A stretch of 64,000 bases of DNA from NCBI RefSeq assembly GCF_014696435.1, contig NZ_JACJQG010000013.1, positions 62,001 through 126,000 on the forward strand, in the 5' to 3' direction. Below the pieces are notes generated by a model, which was not told the DNA's origin, made no database searches, and saw only the letters and a list, made by a program, of their open reading frames with translations. Of the stretch, positions 9,507-17,368 are shown in pieces. The DNA comes from Calothrix anomala FACHB-343 (GTDB lineage: Bacteria > Cyanobacteriota > Cyanobacteriia > Cyanobacteriales > Nostocaceae). The position numbers and the translations under genes were made by a program. Position 1 is the stretch's first letter, and every line of letters begins with the position of its first letter.

Positions 9507-11060
9507 TTATGATGTCTGGGAAACTGAATATAAGTGATATCGTTCATCAGAATTAAAAGCTCTTGTAAACTCCTTGACTGGAGTAATTTTTAATTGAGAA
9601 TTATTAGCTTCTAATTGCTTATTTAAAATTAACAATATTGGTTCCGATTGGGTTTTAATTATTTGGCTTAATTGGTTAAGGATTGCTGCATGATCGACTT
9701 CTTGGCGTTGGGTGGTAAATAAAACGAAGCTACCTAATCGTTGAATTTCAGGATAATAAATTTTGCGATTGATATAACCAGCAATTGGGGACATTGTATA
9801 ATCAGGACTACCGATAATAAATACATCCTTTAATTTATCTTTGTACTCTGCTTTGAGATAAGTTGCTGTTTCTCGACTTGCAGAAAAAGGAAGAATTATA
9901 TCGCGGCTAAATGTGAATATTCCTCCTAGCATTTGTGCGTATAACATAAACATTATTACTAGAGGATGATAAGGCTTTGTCCATTTGATAGCTTTGATGA
10001 TATAAGTTCTGAGATGAGGACGAAAAACTTGCAGAAATAAAGATGATTTAGAGTAATATTTACTCAGCCATAGACAGACAATCAACAAAGTGTATAAATG
10101 TCCATAATGACGAGGCGCTCCCAGAAATTTTACGTAGGTAAAAGCAAGTATGGCAATAGTTCCAAATGTGTAAAGAAAGAAAATAATTGGTTTTCTAATA
10201 AATAAGACAGCGAAGAAACCAATAAAAGCTAATGAAATTAGAGAAAATACAATGAGGCTTATTTGTTGAGATTCTCCAGGAACTAAAATAATGATATAAC
10301 TATTCCAAACTCGAATTAGAGTTTTGATTAAGTGGTTAAAGTTAAAATTCAAGACAAAACCTGATAAACCCCCCGCCAATTTACTATCTTGAGGAGGAAT
10401 CAGTTGGATTAAGGAAAGGATAATTCCGGAACAAGCAATTAAAAAACTGAAAACTATATCAATTTTTTTGGCTAAAATGATTTGATTTAAAGGTTTTTGC
10501 AGAATATAGTCTAATACCAGAGTTGTAGTTAGTACAATGGATAATACTAAACAATAAGCGTTGGAGTTGGCTAGGAAGAATAAAACAATGGACAGTTTCA
10601 GATATGTCTGCTTACGGCTAGCATAGAGGGTGCAGAATAAAAGACAAAATAATAATCCGATCGCGTAGTTTCTACTAATTAGTAAATACTCATACAATGG
10701 AAAATATCCTAAACAATATAAGACTTTTTGTAAGTAACTGAATGGGGAATAACGAGTAAATAAATAAACTGATGTGGTGGCTAAACATAGATGAAAAATT
10801 TGCATAATTATAGGATTATTTATAATTTGCTTTAAAATAGCTAAACATATATACCAAACAAAGGGATGTCCTTCATAATGAATGTTATAAAAGAGTTCGG
10901 ATAATGATTGGCTATCTCTGACAATCAGCCAAACGTTTAATTCATCACGCCACATAGCATGATTTAATATTGCTGGTAAGCCGATTAAAAAGAAAAAAAT
11001 AGTAACAGTATTGCTAAATGAATGAGAATTTTGAGTAATCTTGTTCAGAAAAACATTCAT
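9507..11060 (-). CDS. Polytopic GT-C-like membrane glycosyltransferase
   Basis: This is a 517-residue protein with about 11 hydrophobic segments. The first extracytoplasmic loop has HAMWRDELNVWL (residues about 34-45), an acidic pair in the position typical of GT-C enzymes, and later HYEGHPFVWY. I do not recognise a precise subfamily; it is more divergent than its neighbours. It lies 104 bases upstream of the Gpi18-like pair on the same strand, so the three may form one operon. The C-terminal 100 residues are soluble and probably periplasmic. The assignment rests on topology, the DE motif and context. Confidence 0.65.
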   Translation of the reverse strand: MNVFLNKITQNSHSFSNTVTIFFFLIGLPAILNHAMWRDELNVWLIVRDSQSLSELFYNIHYEGHPFVWYICLAILKQIINNPIIMQIFHLCLATTSVYLFTRYSPFSYLQKVLYCLGYFPLYEYLLISRNYAIGLLFCLLFCTLYASRKQTYLKLSIVLFFLANSNAYCLVLSIVLTTTLVLDYILQKPLNQIILAKKIDIVFSFLIACSGIILSLIQLIPPQDSKLAGGLSGFVLNFNFNHLIKTLIRVWNSYIIILVPGESQQISLIVFSLISLAFIGFFAVLFIRKPIIFFLYTFGTIAILAFTYVKFLGAPRHYGHLYTLLIVCLWLSKYYSKSSLFLQVFRPHLRTYIIKAIKWTKPYHPLVIMFMLYAQMLGGIFTFSRDIILPFSASRETATYLKAEYKDKLKDVFIIGSPDYTMSPIAGYINRKIYYPEIQRLGSFVLFTTQRQEVDHAAILNQLSQIIKTQSEPILLILNKQLEANNSQLKITPVKEFTRAFNSDERYHLYSVSQTS

Positions 11061-11406
11061 AGTATAGGTAAATTGCTTAATTTAATTTACAGAAAATTAA
11101 AAATTTAATTTTGAAGATAGTAAATCACTATCGCACACAATTTTAATTGTGAGAAAATGGGGGTAAATAATGTGAAAATAGCATGGCTATAAATTTGCCA
11201 GTTGTTCTCAAAAATTTTGGCGATTTTAATACTGATAAGCAGGCACAATTATAAAAGGCGATCGCGTCTTAGGGAAAGATGCTCAAAGGCACAATACCAT
11301 AAACTAGACCATTAATTGAGATTAATCTAGAGCGATCGCCCAATTCATGATTTGGTCTCAATTCAGCGTGACGCAAGCAGGATAACATTTTTGTATACAG
11401 CAGCAA
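11061..11406. other. Divergent intergenic region between two glycosyltransferase genes
   Basis: The region separates genes read in opposite directions and must hold both promoters. It is AT-rich with two HIP1-type GCGATCGC sites. I cannot assign -35/-10 boxes with confidence. Confidence 0.5.
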
Positions 11407-12897
11407 ATGAATAGCAAATTGAAGTTAAACACGCTCTTATGTAGCATTCTGATTTTACTTGCCTTACTGCTGCGCGTTGGCTGCGCGTTGGCTTTTCCCA
11501 ATATTTTTTGGGCGGATGAAATATTCCAGACTCAGGAACCCGCCCACCGCCTCGCTTTTGGTCATGGGATAATTACCTGGGAATTTAGAGATGGTATCAG
11601 ATCGTGGATTTTTCCTGCCCTGTTAGCAGCGATTATGCGCCTGACTGCTTGGCTGGGAGATGGTTCTACAGGTTATGTGACTGGCGTAAATATTTTTTTG
11701 TCTCTGCTGTCTTTAACGACGATAGTTGTTGCTTTTCTTTGGGGATATCGCACAGGGGGTTTATTAACAGCTGTCATCACGGCGGGTATTTGCAGCGTTT
11801 GGTATGAATTTGTCTACTTTGCACCCAAGGCTTTTAATGAGGTAGTAGCCACTCATCTTTTTCTCCCAGGCGTTTACCTTGGCGTTCATGGAAAGTGGTT
11901 TCAGCCTCGAACTCGCCTATTTTTAGCAGGTTGTTTGTGTGGGTGCGCTTTAGGTTTACGAATTCAATTAATAACGGCTGTAGCTGTTGCATTGTTATAT
12001 ATTTGTTGGCACAAAGATTGGCAAGAAAGAACTATTACTATGATGGCTGGTATTATCGGCCCTTTACTGATTTTTGGGCTGGTTGATGCTTTTACTTGGT
12101 CTTACCCTTTTCAATCTTTTTGGAAACATTTTTGGATTAATATTATTGAAAACAGAAGTCATATTTATGGGGTTTCTCCTTGGTATGAATATTTCGTATT
12201 CATGTTGAAAAGCTGGTCTTTTTTTATTGTGCCGATCGCACTTTTAGCAATTATCGGTAGTTTTCAGAGTCCCATTTTGGCATGGTTAGCGATCGCAGTT
12301 ATCTTAATTCACAGTCTCCCAGCACATAAAGAATACCGTTTTATTTATACCGCCTTGCCCTTAATCTTGATGTTAGCTGGCTTAGGAACCTCACAGGTAG
12401 TCAAATTCTGGCTGTTAAAATGGCGATCGCATCAGGCAAAATTCGTAGCAGTATCGTTATGCTTGATACTTTGGGCTTCTACTTCTGCGGTATTGGCTGG
12501 CAGATTTAACCTTTATACAGAATTAAGCTGGCAAATGCTGTGGAATAATCGGGGATGGACGCACTGGAATGCAGAATCTGGTAATTTGCAAGCTTTACAA
12601 AAATTAAGTCAGGAAAAAACAGTTTGTGGTGTCGGTCTTTGGGGTATTCATTGGGCATTATCTGGCGGCTATACTTACCTACATCAAGATGTGCCAATGT
12701 TTTTGATGGACAACAATAAGGAATTTGAGACGCAGAAACAAAACTTTAATTATCTGGTTGCTAACATCCCCATTCAGCAACCAGGCTATTCATCGCAGCA
12801 TTGTTGGGGAAATACTTGTATTTATCAGCGAGAAGGTGATTGTCAGCCAGTCAGAAGCGATCGCATTAACCAAGTGATTCAACAAACTGGAGGATAG
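11407..12897 (+). CDS. GT22-like (Alg9/PIG-B type) membrane mannosyltransferase
   Basis: This 496-residue polytopic protein has the sequence NIFWADEIFQTQEPAHRLAFG (starting near residue 32) in its first loop. It matches the HPDE-x-FQ-x-x-E signature of GT22 alpha-mannosyltransferases, with His/Pro replaced by Trp/Ala. AHKEYRF later in the protein is also typical of this family (HKE/RF motif). Such enzymes take mannose from a polyprenyl-phosphate donor. The start is ATG 11407; no strong ribosome binding site is visible. It is the last member of a six-gene glycosyltransferase cluster and is transcribed away from the other minus-strand members. Confidence 0.8.
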   Translation: MNSKLKLNTLLCSILILLALLLRVGCALAFPNIFWADEIFQTQEPAHRLAFGHGIITWEFRDGIRSWIFPALLAAIMRLTAWLGDGSTGYVTGVNIFLSLLSLTTIVVAFLWGYRTGGLLTAVITAGICSVWYEFVYFAPKAFNEVVATHLFLPGVYLGVHGKWFQPRTRLFLAGCLCGCALGLRIQLITAVAVALLYICWHKDWQERTITMMAGIIGPLLIFGLVDAFTWSYPFQSFWKHFWINIIENRSHIYGVSPWYEYFVFMLKSWSFFIVPIALLAIIGSFQSPILAWLAIAVILIHSLPAHKEYRFIYTALPLILMLAGLGTSQVVKFWLLKWRSHQAKFVAVSLCLILWASTSAVLAGRFNLYTELSWQMLWNNRGWTHWNAESGNLQALQKLSQEKTVCGVGLWGIHWALSGGYTYLHQDVPMFLMDNNKEFETQKQNFNYLVANIPIQQPGYSSQHCWGNTCIYQREGDCQPVRSDRINQVIQQTGG

Positions 12898-13066
12898 GGA
12901 ATCAACCTAATCCTATTTGATATGGGAACAAAAAGGACAAGGGAGACAGGGAGGACAAGGGGGACAAGGAAGATAGAGAAATGCGATCGCTAGTTTCTCA
13001 AATTTGCTTTGTTGAAGGATACCTCAGCAATTTATAGTGAGAGTTGTCTATAAATATTAAACAATT
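12898..13066. other. Short intergenic with GGACAAGG repeats, upstream of dxr
   Basis: Several near-copies of GGACAAGG occur between 12935 and 12975, followed by a HIP1-like site. The same kind of repeat occurs at about 14308-14358, 39835-39867 and 41708-41779. Confidence 0.5.
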
Positions 13067-14263
13067 GTGAAAGCGATTACTCTTGTTGGTTCCACCGGCT
13101 CTATTGGTACTCAGACTTTAGATATTGTCTCTCAGTACCCGGATCAATTTCGGATTGTTGGATTAGCAGCAGGAAGCAATGTAGAAATGTTAGCTGCTCA
13201 AATTCGGCAATTTAGACCGCAGATAGCAGCTATATGTGTAGAAGATAAATTGTCAGCGCTGCAAGAAGCAATCAAAGACCTCGATCCCCAACCAATTCTT
13301 CTGGCTGGTGAAGCGGGAGTGATTGAAGTTGCGCGTTATGGTGAAGCGGAAACTGTTGTTACTGGAATCGTTGGTTGTGCGGGATTACTCCCCACTATCG
13401 CTGCTATTGAAGCTGGTAAAGATATTGCTTTAGCAAATAAAGAAACTCTCATTGCTGGGGGGCCTGTAGTTTTACCTTTAGTAGAAAAACATGGCGTTAA
13501 ATTATTACCAGCCGATTCCGAACATTCCGCAATTTTTCAATGTCTTCAAGGCGTTCCTAAAGGCGGATTAAGAAAGATTTTGTTAACTGCTTCTGGCGGT
13601 GCGTTTCGAGATTGGGAAGTAGAAAGATTAGCAGAAGTCACAGTTGCAGATGCGCTGAAACATCCTAATTGGTCAATGGGGCGTAAAATTACTGTAGATT
13701 CTGCAACTTTAATGAATAAGGGTTTGGAAGTAATTGAAGCGCATTTTCTCTTTGGTATGGATTATGACCAAATTGAGATTGTTATCCATCCCCAAAGCAT
13801 TATTCATTCCTTAATTGAACTGCAAGATACTTCAGTTTTAGCCCAACTCGGCTGGCCGGATATGCGCTTACCTTTATTGTATGCTTTATCTTGGCCCGAT
13901 CGCATTTACACCGACTGGGAACGCTTAGATTTAGTTAAAGCTGGTAATTTAACCTTCCGCGAACCAGACCATAAAAAGTATCCTTGTATGCAACTAGCTT
14001 ATGCAGCCGGTCGCGCTGGCGGTTCCATGCCTGCTGTATTAAATGCTGCCAATGAGCAAGCAGTGGCTTTATTTTTAGAAGAAAAAATTCGCTTTTTAGA
14101 TATACCCCGTTGTATTGAATGGGTGTGCGATCGCCATCAAAATGATAATTTACAAAATCCCTCTTTAGATGACATTTTGACAGCCGATAAATGGGCAAGA
14201 CAAGAAGTTTTAACAGCAACTGAAAATCTCGCCAGTTCTGCCAAAGTAATTTCCTTGAGATAG
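13067..14263 (+). CDS. dxr: 1-deoxy-D-xylulose 5-phosphate reductoisomerase
   Basis: Dxr converts 1-deoxy-D-xylulose 5-phosphate to 2-C-methyl-D-erythritol 4-phosphate with NADPH, the first committed step of the MEP isoprenoid pathway, which cyanobacteria need for carotenoids, phytol and quinones. The 398-residue length is typical. The NADPH-binding GSTGSIG is at residues 8-14. The active-site stretches [32 protein letters not shown] and [19 protein letters not shown] are all intact. The start is GTG 13067, since the family begins with [14 protein letters not shown]-like sequence. It stands alone with its own terminator at 14271. Confidence 0.97.
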   Translation: MKAITLVGSTGSIGTQTLDIVSQYPDQFRIVGLAAGSNVEMLAAQIRQFRPQIAAICVEDKLSALQEAIKDLDPQPILLAGEAGVIEVARYGEAETVVTGIVGCAGLLPTIAAIEAGKDIALANKETLIAGGPVVLPLVEKHGVKLLPADSEHSAIFQCLQGVPKGGLRKILLTASGGAFRDWEVERLAEVTVADALKHPNWSMGRKITVDSATLMNKGLEVIEAHFLFGMDYDQIEIVIHPQSIIHSLIELQDTSVLAQLGWPDMRLPLLYALSWPDRIYTDWERLDLVKAGNLTFREPDHKKYPCMQLAYAAGRAGGSMPAVLNAANEQAVALFLEEKIRFLDIPRCIEWVCDRHQNDNLQNPSLDDILTADKWARQEVLTATENLASSAKVISLR

Positions 14264-14270
14264 ATGAATA

Positions 14271-14307
14271 AACCCAACAAATATTGGCTTTTGTTGGGTT
14301 TTAATTT
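14271..14307 (+). terminator. Terminator hairpin of dxr
   Basis: A perfect 10-bp stem, AACCCAACAA (14271-14280) with TTGTTGGGTT (14291-14300), has a 10-base loop and is followed by TTAATTT. It starts 7 bases after the dxr stop. The stem sequence is the same GTTGGGTT motif found in the dispersed inverted-repeat family elsewhere in the window. Confidence 0.7.
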
Positions 14308-14374
14308 AAGGACAAGGAGGACAAGGGAAGGGGGACAATGGGGACAAGGAGGATAAGGGTTATCGCATCTCTAA

Positions 14375-14410
14375 CAAATGACAAATGACAAATGACAAAT
14401 GACCAATGAC
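14375..14410. repeat. Tandem heptamer repeat (AAATGAC type)
   Basis: About five consecutive 7-bp units (CAAATGA register), the last degenerate, lie just past the 3' end of the antiporter gene. This is a member of the short tandemly repeated heptamers typical of Nostocales. Confidence 0.9.
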
Positions 14411-14416
14411 TATTAA

Positions 14417-15976
14417 CTATTGACCTTTTTGCAAAACTTCCTGAAGCATCGGCGCAAGGTCTTTACTTAATCGACCAGATTTGACAAATTCTGCATATGT
14501 GTCTGCCTCAATCGCAAAAAGTTCTTCGCGGAACTGTTCTAATGTAAAGTCTTGCAGATTTGGATACTCTTTTTGTAACTTGTCTATTTCTATTTGTAAA
14601 TTTCCAATTTCACCTTTAATTAGTGCCTCTTGATAACGGTAAAATTCGAGATTGATACCAGGACGGCTATCTGTATTTAAGTGTTGTAGCACTCGCTCTA
14701 AAGCTACATGACGAGCAGTCAATTCTAAATAGCGATCGCGTAAAGGAGCATCGCCTAAAAGATTCAACTTTTGCAGCAAAGGTTTAATCGTTAATCCTTG
14801 AACTAACAAAGTAAATAAAACCACACCAAATACTGTAGCAATGATTGTTTCCCGTTCTGGTAATATTGTCGGTACGCTTAACGCTAAGGCAATAGAAACC
14901 GAACCGCGCAATCCACCCCACCACAAAATAGTTTGGTCAGGTAAACAAATTTCTGAATTAGTTAACTTAGTACTTAAATTACTAAGTAGATAAATCGCAA
15001 TGAAACGCATAAAAATCATCGCTGCCACTGTGATAGCAATGATATGTAAATTTTCTGCTAAACCTGTAAAGTGAATTTGGTCGCCAATCAACAAAAAGAC
15101 GATTGAGTTGACAAAAAAAGCTAAAAATTCCCAAAATTCAGAAACTATAATGCGGGTGCGGGGATTCATCCCAATTCGAGAACCAAAGTTACCTAAAATC
15201 AAGCCTGTGGTAACAACTCCAATTACTCCCGAACCACCCAAATCTTCTGTAATTAAGTAAGTAGCGTAAGCGGAAACCAACGTCAGAGATTGTTCTACCA
15301 TTGGTAAATCAAAGCGTTGGGTGAGGTAGGAAATGCCAAACCCAATTAAACCTCCTACCGCTACACCAATACCAACAACTGTAAATAATTGCAGCAAAAT
15401 TGCCTGGAATCCTAATTGAGCATTTCCTAAAGGTAAGGCGACTAAAACACCAAAGGCAACTACTGCCATGCCATCATTAAATAAGCTTTCACCTTCCATC
15501 AAAGTCACAAGTCGGCTACTCACACCTAATTCTCGAAATAAAGCAGTTACAGAAACCGGATCGGTAGCTGATAAACTTGCGCCAATAAGCAAAGCCGTAG
15601 TTAATGATAGTCCAGCAAATTGATTTAGACCTATTGCTACCCCGACGATAGAAATAACTACTCCCAAAACTGCATATAAGCAAATTGGTAGGAAATCTCG
15701 CTTCAAGTCCAACCATTTTAAATTCCATGCGGCTTCAAATAACAAAGGTGGTAAAAAAATTAACAGAATTAATTCTGGAGATAGATTGACTAAGTGGATA
15801 TCCACAAATGCCAAACCTAATCCAACAATTACGAGGAGTAAAGTATAAGGAATATGGCGAAACCAACTAAATATTTGTGGTAAGGTTGCTACCCCTAAAG
15901 AGACTGAAAGTACTAAGAGAAATTGCTTTATATTAGCCGCAATGACTTGTTCCGCAATTGCTGGTTCAAGCATCAT
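14417..15976 (-). CDS. CPA1-family Na+/H+ antiporter (NhaP-like)
   Basis: This 519-residue protein has about 12 membrane segments and exchanges Na+ (or K+) for H+ across a membrane. The CPA1 signatures are clear: LLFEAAWNL in an early helix, SATDPVSVTALFRELG and GESLFNDGMA, with the paired acidic residues that bind the cation. WWGGLRGSVSIALALSVP is the conserved arginine-containing helix. The C-terminal 110 residues are a soluble, charged cytoplasmic tail with coiled-coil character. Two Met codons start the frame (15976 and 15973). It diverges from the DUF389 gene 126 bases away. Confidence 0.93.
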   Translation of the reverse strand: MMLEPAIAEQVIAANIKQFLLVLSVSLGVATLPQIFSWFRHIPYTLLLVIVGLGLAFVDIHLVNLSPELILLIFLPPLLFEAAWNLKWLDLKRDFLPICLYAVLGVVISIVGVAIGLNQFAGLSLTTALLIGASLSATDPVSVTALFRELGVSSRLVTLMEGESLFNDGMAVVAFGVLVALPLGNAQLGFQAILLQLFTVVGIGVAVGGLIGFGISYLTQRFDLPMVEQSLTLVSAYATYLITEDLGGSGVIGVVTTGLILGNFGSRIGMNPRTRIIVSEFWEFLAFFVNSIVFLLIGDQIHFTGLAENLHIIAITVAAMIFMRFIAIYLLSNLSTKLTNSEICLPDQTILWWGGLRGSVSIALALSVPTILPERETIIATVFGVVLFTLLVQGLTIKPLLQKLNLLGDAPLRDRYLELTARHVALERVLQHLNTDSRPGINLEFYRYQEALIKGEIGNLQIEIDKLQKEYPNLQDFTLEQFREELFAIEADTYAEFVKSGRLSKDLAPMLQEVLQKGQ

Positions 15977-16102
15977 AAAGAGAATCCTGGTAATGTCTTT
16001 TACTTACTCTGCATCTGACTATTTCTAGATGACATCAGCCAAATATGGGATTTTAAATAATCAATAGGTCAAAATTTAGTCAAAATTCACAAATCAAGGA
16101 GG

Positions 16103-17104
16103 ATGGTCTTGGGTAATAACATTCGAGACCGCTTTAAAAATTTCCGTCGCCGAGGTTCTCAACCAGAGCAACTCCAACAAATACAAACAGATTTGCTGGC
16201 GGAATCGACCTTAGACCCATCCTATATAACTTTAATTGTGGGTTCCTGCGCGATCGCCACTTTTGGTTTATTGTCTAACAGTACTGCCGTAATTATCGGT
16301 GCCATGATTATTGCACCTCTGATGTTACCTATTCGGGGATTAGCCTTTGGTGCTTTGGAAGGTAATGTGATTCTCTTTCGCAAAGGTGTGATTGCTGTAG
16401 TAGTAGGAACATTTATAGCCGTAGTCATGGCTTATACGCTAGGTCTACTCGTTGCTATACCCAGCTACGGTAGTGAAGTGCTAGCCCGTTCCGAACCTAC
16501 CCTATTAGATTTAGGTATTGCCGTCGTAGCTGGTGGTATTAGTGGCTACGCAAAAATTCAGCCAAAAATTTCTGGTAGTGTGGCAGGAACTGCGATCGCA
16601 GTAGCGCTCATGCCTCCCATCTGTGTGATTGGTTTAGGCTTGGCACAAGGAAACTGGTCATTAAGTATCGGGGCGACTCTGCTTTATTTAACTAACTTAC
16701 TCGGCATTACCCTATCCTGTATGCTGACATTCTTAGTCGCAGGATACACATCTTTATCACGGGCACGCCGCCCCCTACTGTGGACATTAGCTTTAACTGC
16801 AGTTTTGCTCATTCCTTTAGGTGTCAGCTTTGCTCGACTGGTGCGACAAGGAGAATTAGAAATGAGCTTACGCCGAGCATTATTAAATCGAACCGTCACC
16901 TTTCAACGCTTACGCTTAATCAACAGTAATACCAACTGGCTAGCCAATCCGCCAGAAGTCCGTTTAATTGTCCGCGCCCAAGAACCAGTCACACCCCGAC
17001 AAGTGCAGTTATTAGAAAATTTCATTGAGCGAGAAATGGGTCAGCCCTTCACCCTCATATTTGAAGTCGGTCAAGTAGAAGAAGTTCGCTCTAATAGTCA
17101 ATAA
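16103..17104 (+). CDS. DUF389 family membrane protein
   Basis: The 333-residue protein has a short basic N-terminus, then six or so membrane segments forming a DUF389 domain (residues about 30-240). SNSTAVIIGAMIIAPLMLPIRG is the hallmark stretch. The soluble C-terminus is about 90 residues. The family is widespread but its function is not established. A perfect AAGGAGG ends at 16102, directly touching ATG 16103, which is too close to work. TTG 16109 in the same frame sits 6 bases from AAGGAGG and is probably the true start, giving MGNNIRDRF and 331 residues. The ATG is kept here as the conventional call. Confidence 0.85.
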   Translation: MVLGNNIRDRFKNFRRRGSQPEQLQQIQTDLLAESTLDPSYITLIVGSCAIATFGLLSNSTAVIIGAMIIAPLMLPIRGLAFGALEGNVILFRKGVIAVVVGTFIAVVMAYTLGLLVAIPSYGSEVLARSEPTLLDLGIAVVAGGISGYAKIQPKISGSVAGTAIAVALMPPICVIGLGLAQGNWSLSIGATLLYLTNLLGITLSCMLTFLVAGYTSLSRARRPLLWTLALTAVLLIPLGVSFARLVRQGELEMSLRRALLNRTVTFQRLRLINSNTNWLANPPEVRLIVRAQEPVTPRQVQLLENFIEREMGQPFTLIFEVGQVEEVRSNSQ

Positions 17105-17117
17105 TCAATGGTCAGAG

Positions 17118-17133
17118 ACGCGATTAATCGCGT
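17118..17133. repeat. Dispersed palindrome, possible terminator of the DUF389 gene
   Basis: ACGCGAT (17118-17124) faces ATCGCGT (17127-17133) and is followed by TTGTACAATTTTTATT, so transcription from the DUF389 gene could end here. The same palindrome occurs at 431-450 and 39883-39902. Confidence 0.6.
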
Positions 17134-17159
17134 TTGTACAATTTTTATTGGAAAAAGTT

Positions 17160-17290
17160 AGGTTTAAAACCTCGCCCCTAGTGGGCGAAAAAATCCTTGT
17201 TTCGCGCTTGTTGGTAGAAACCCCAACGCCAGTTCTCTCAAGTCGGGACACCCGCCCACGAGACTGGCTCCCCCTTGTGGGTGGCTGTCT
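17160..17290. repeat. Structured repeat region, possibly IS200/IS605-derived
   Basis: The start (GGTTTAAAACCTCGCCCC, with hairpin CGCCCCTAGTGGGCG) resembles the sequence upstream of tnpB at 55331-55358. Inside lies a palindromic unit at 17228-17268 whose arms GCCAGT/ACTGGC and inner CGGG/CCCG stem match the architecture of units at 54508-54572 and 56576-56616. This may be a transposase-less remnant. The boundaries are uncertain. Confidence 0.4.
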
Positions 17291-17325
17291 TTAATTTTGA
17301 ATTTTGAATTTTGAATTTTGAATTG
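17291..17325. repeat. Tandem heptamer repeat (TTTTGAA type)
   Basis: Four to five consecutive TTTTGAA units. The same repeat occurs at 49930-49962. Confidence 0.9.
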
Positions 17326-17368
17326 ATTCATTTGTTTGCTTTATTGCCCAATGCCCCATGCCCATTCT

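Noticed and set aside
2834-12897. Calling the glycosyltransferase cluster a complete exopolysaccharide or lipopolysaccharide locus
   Set aside because: There is no flippase, polymerase, priming transferase or export gene in the window, so the pathway cannot be named.
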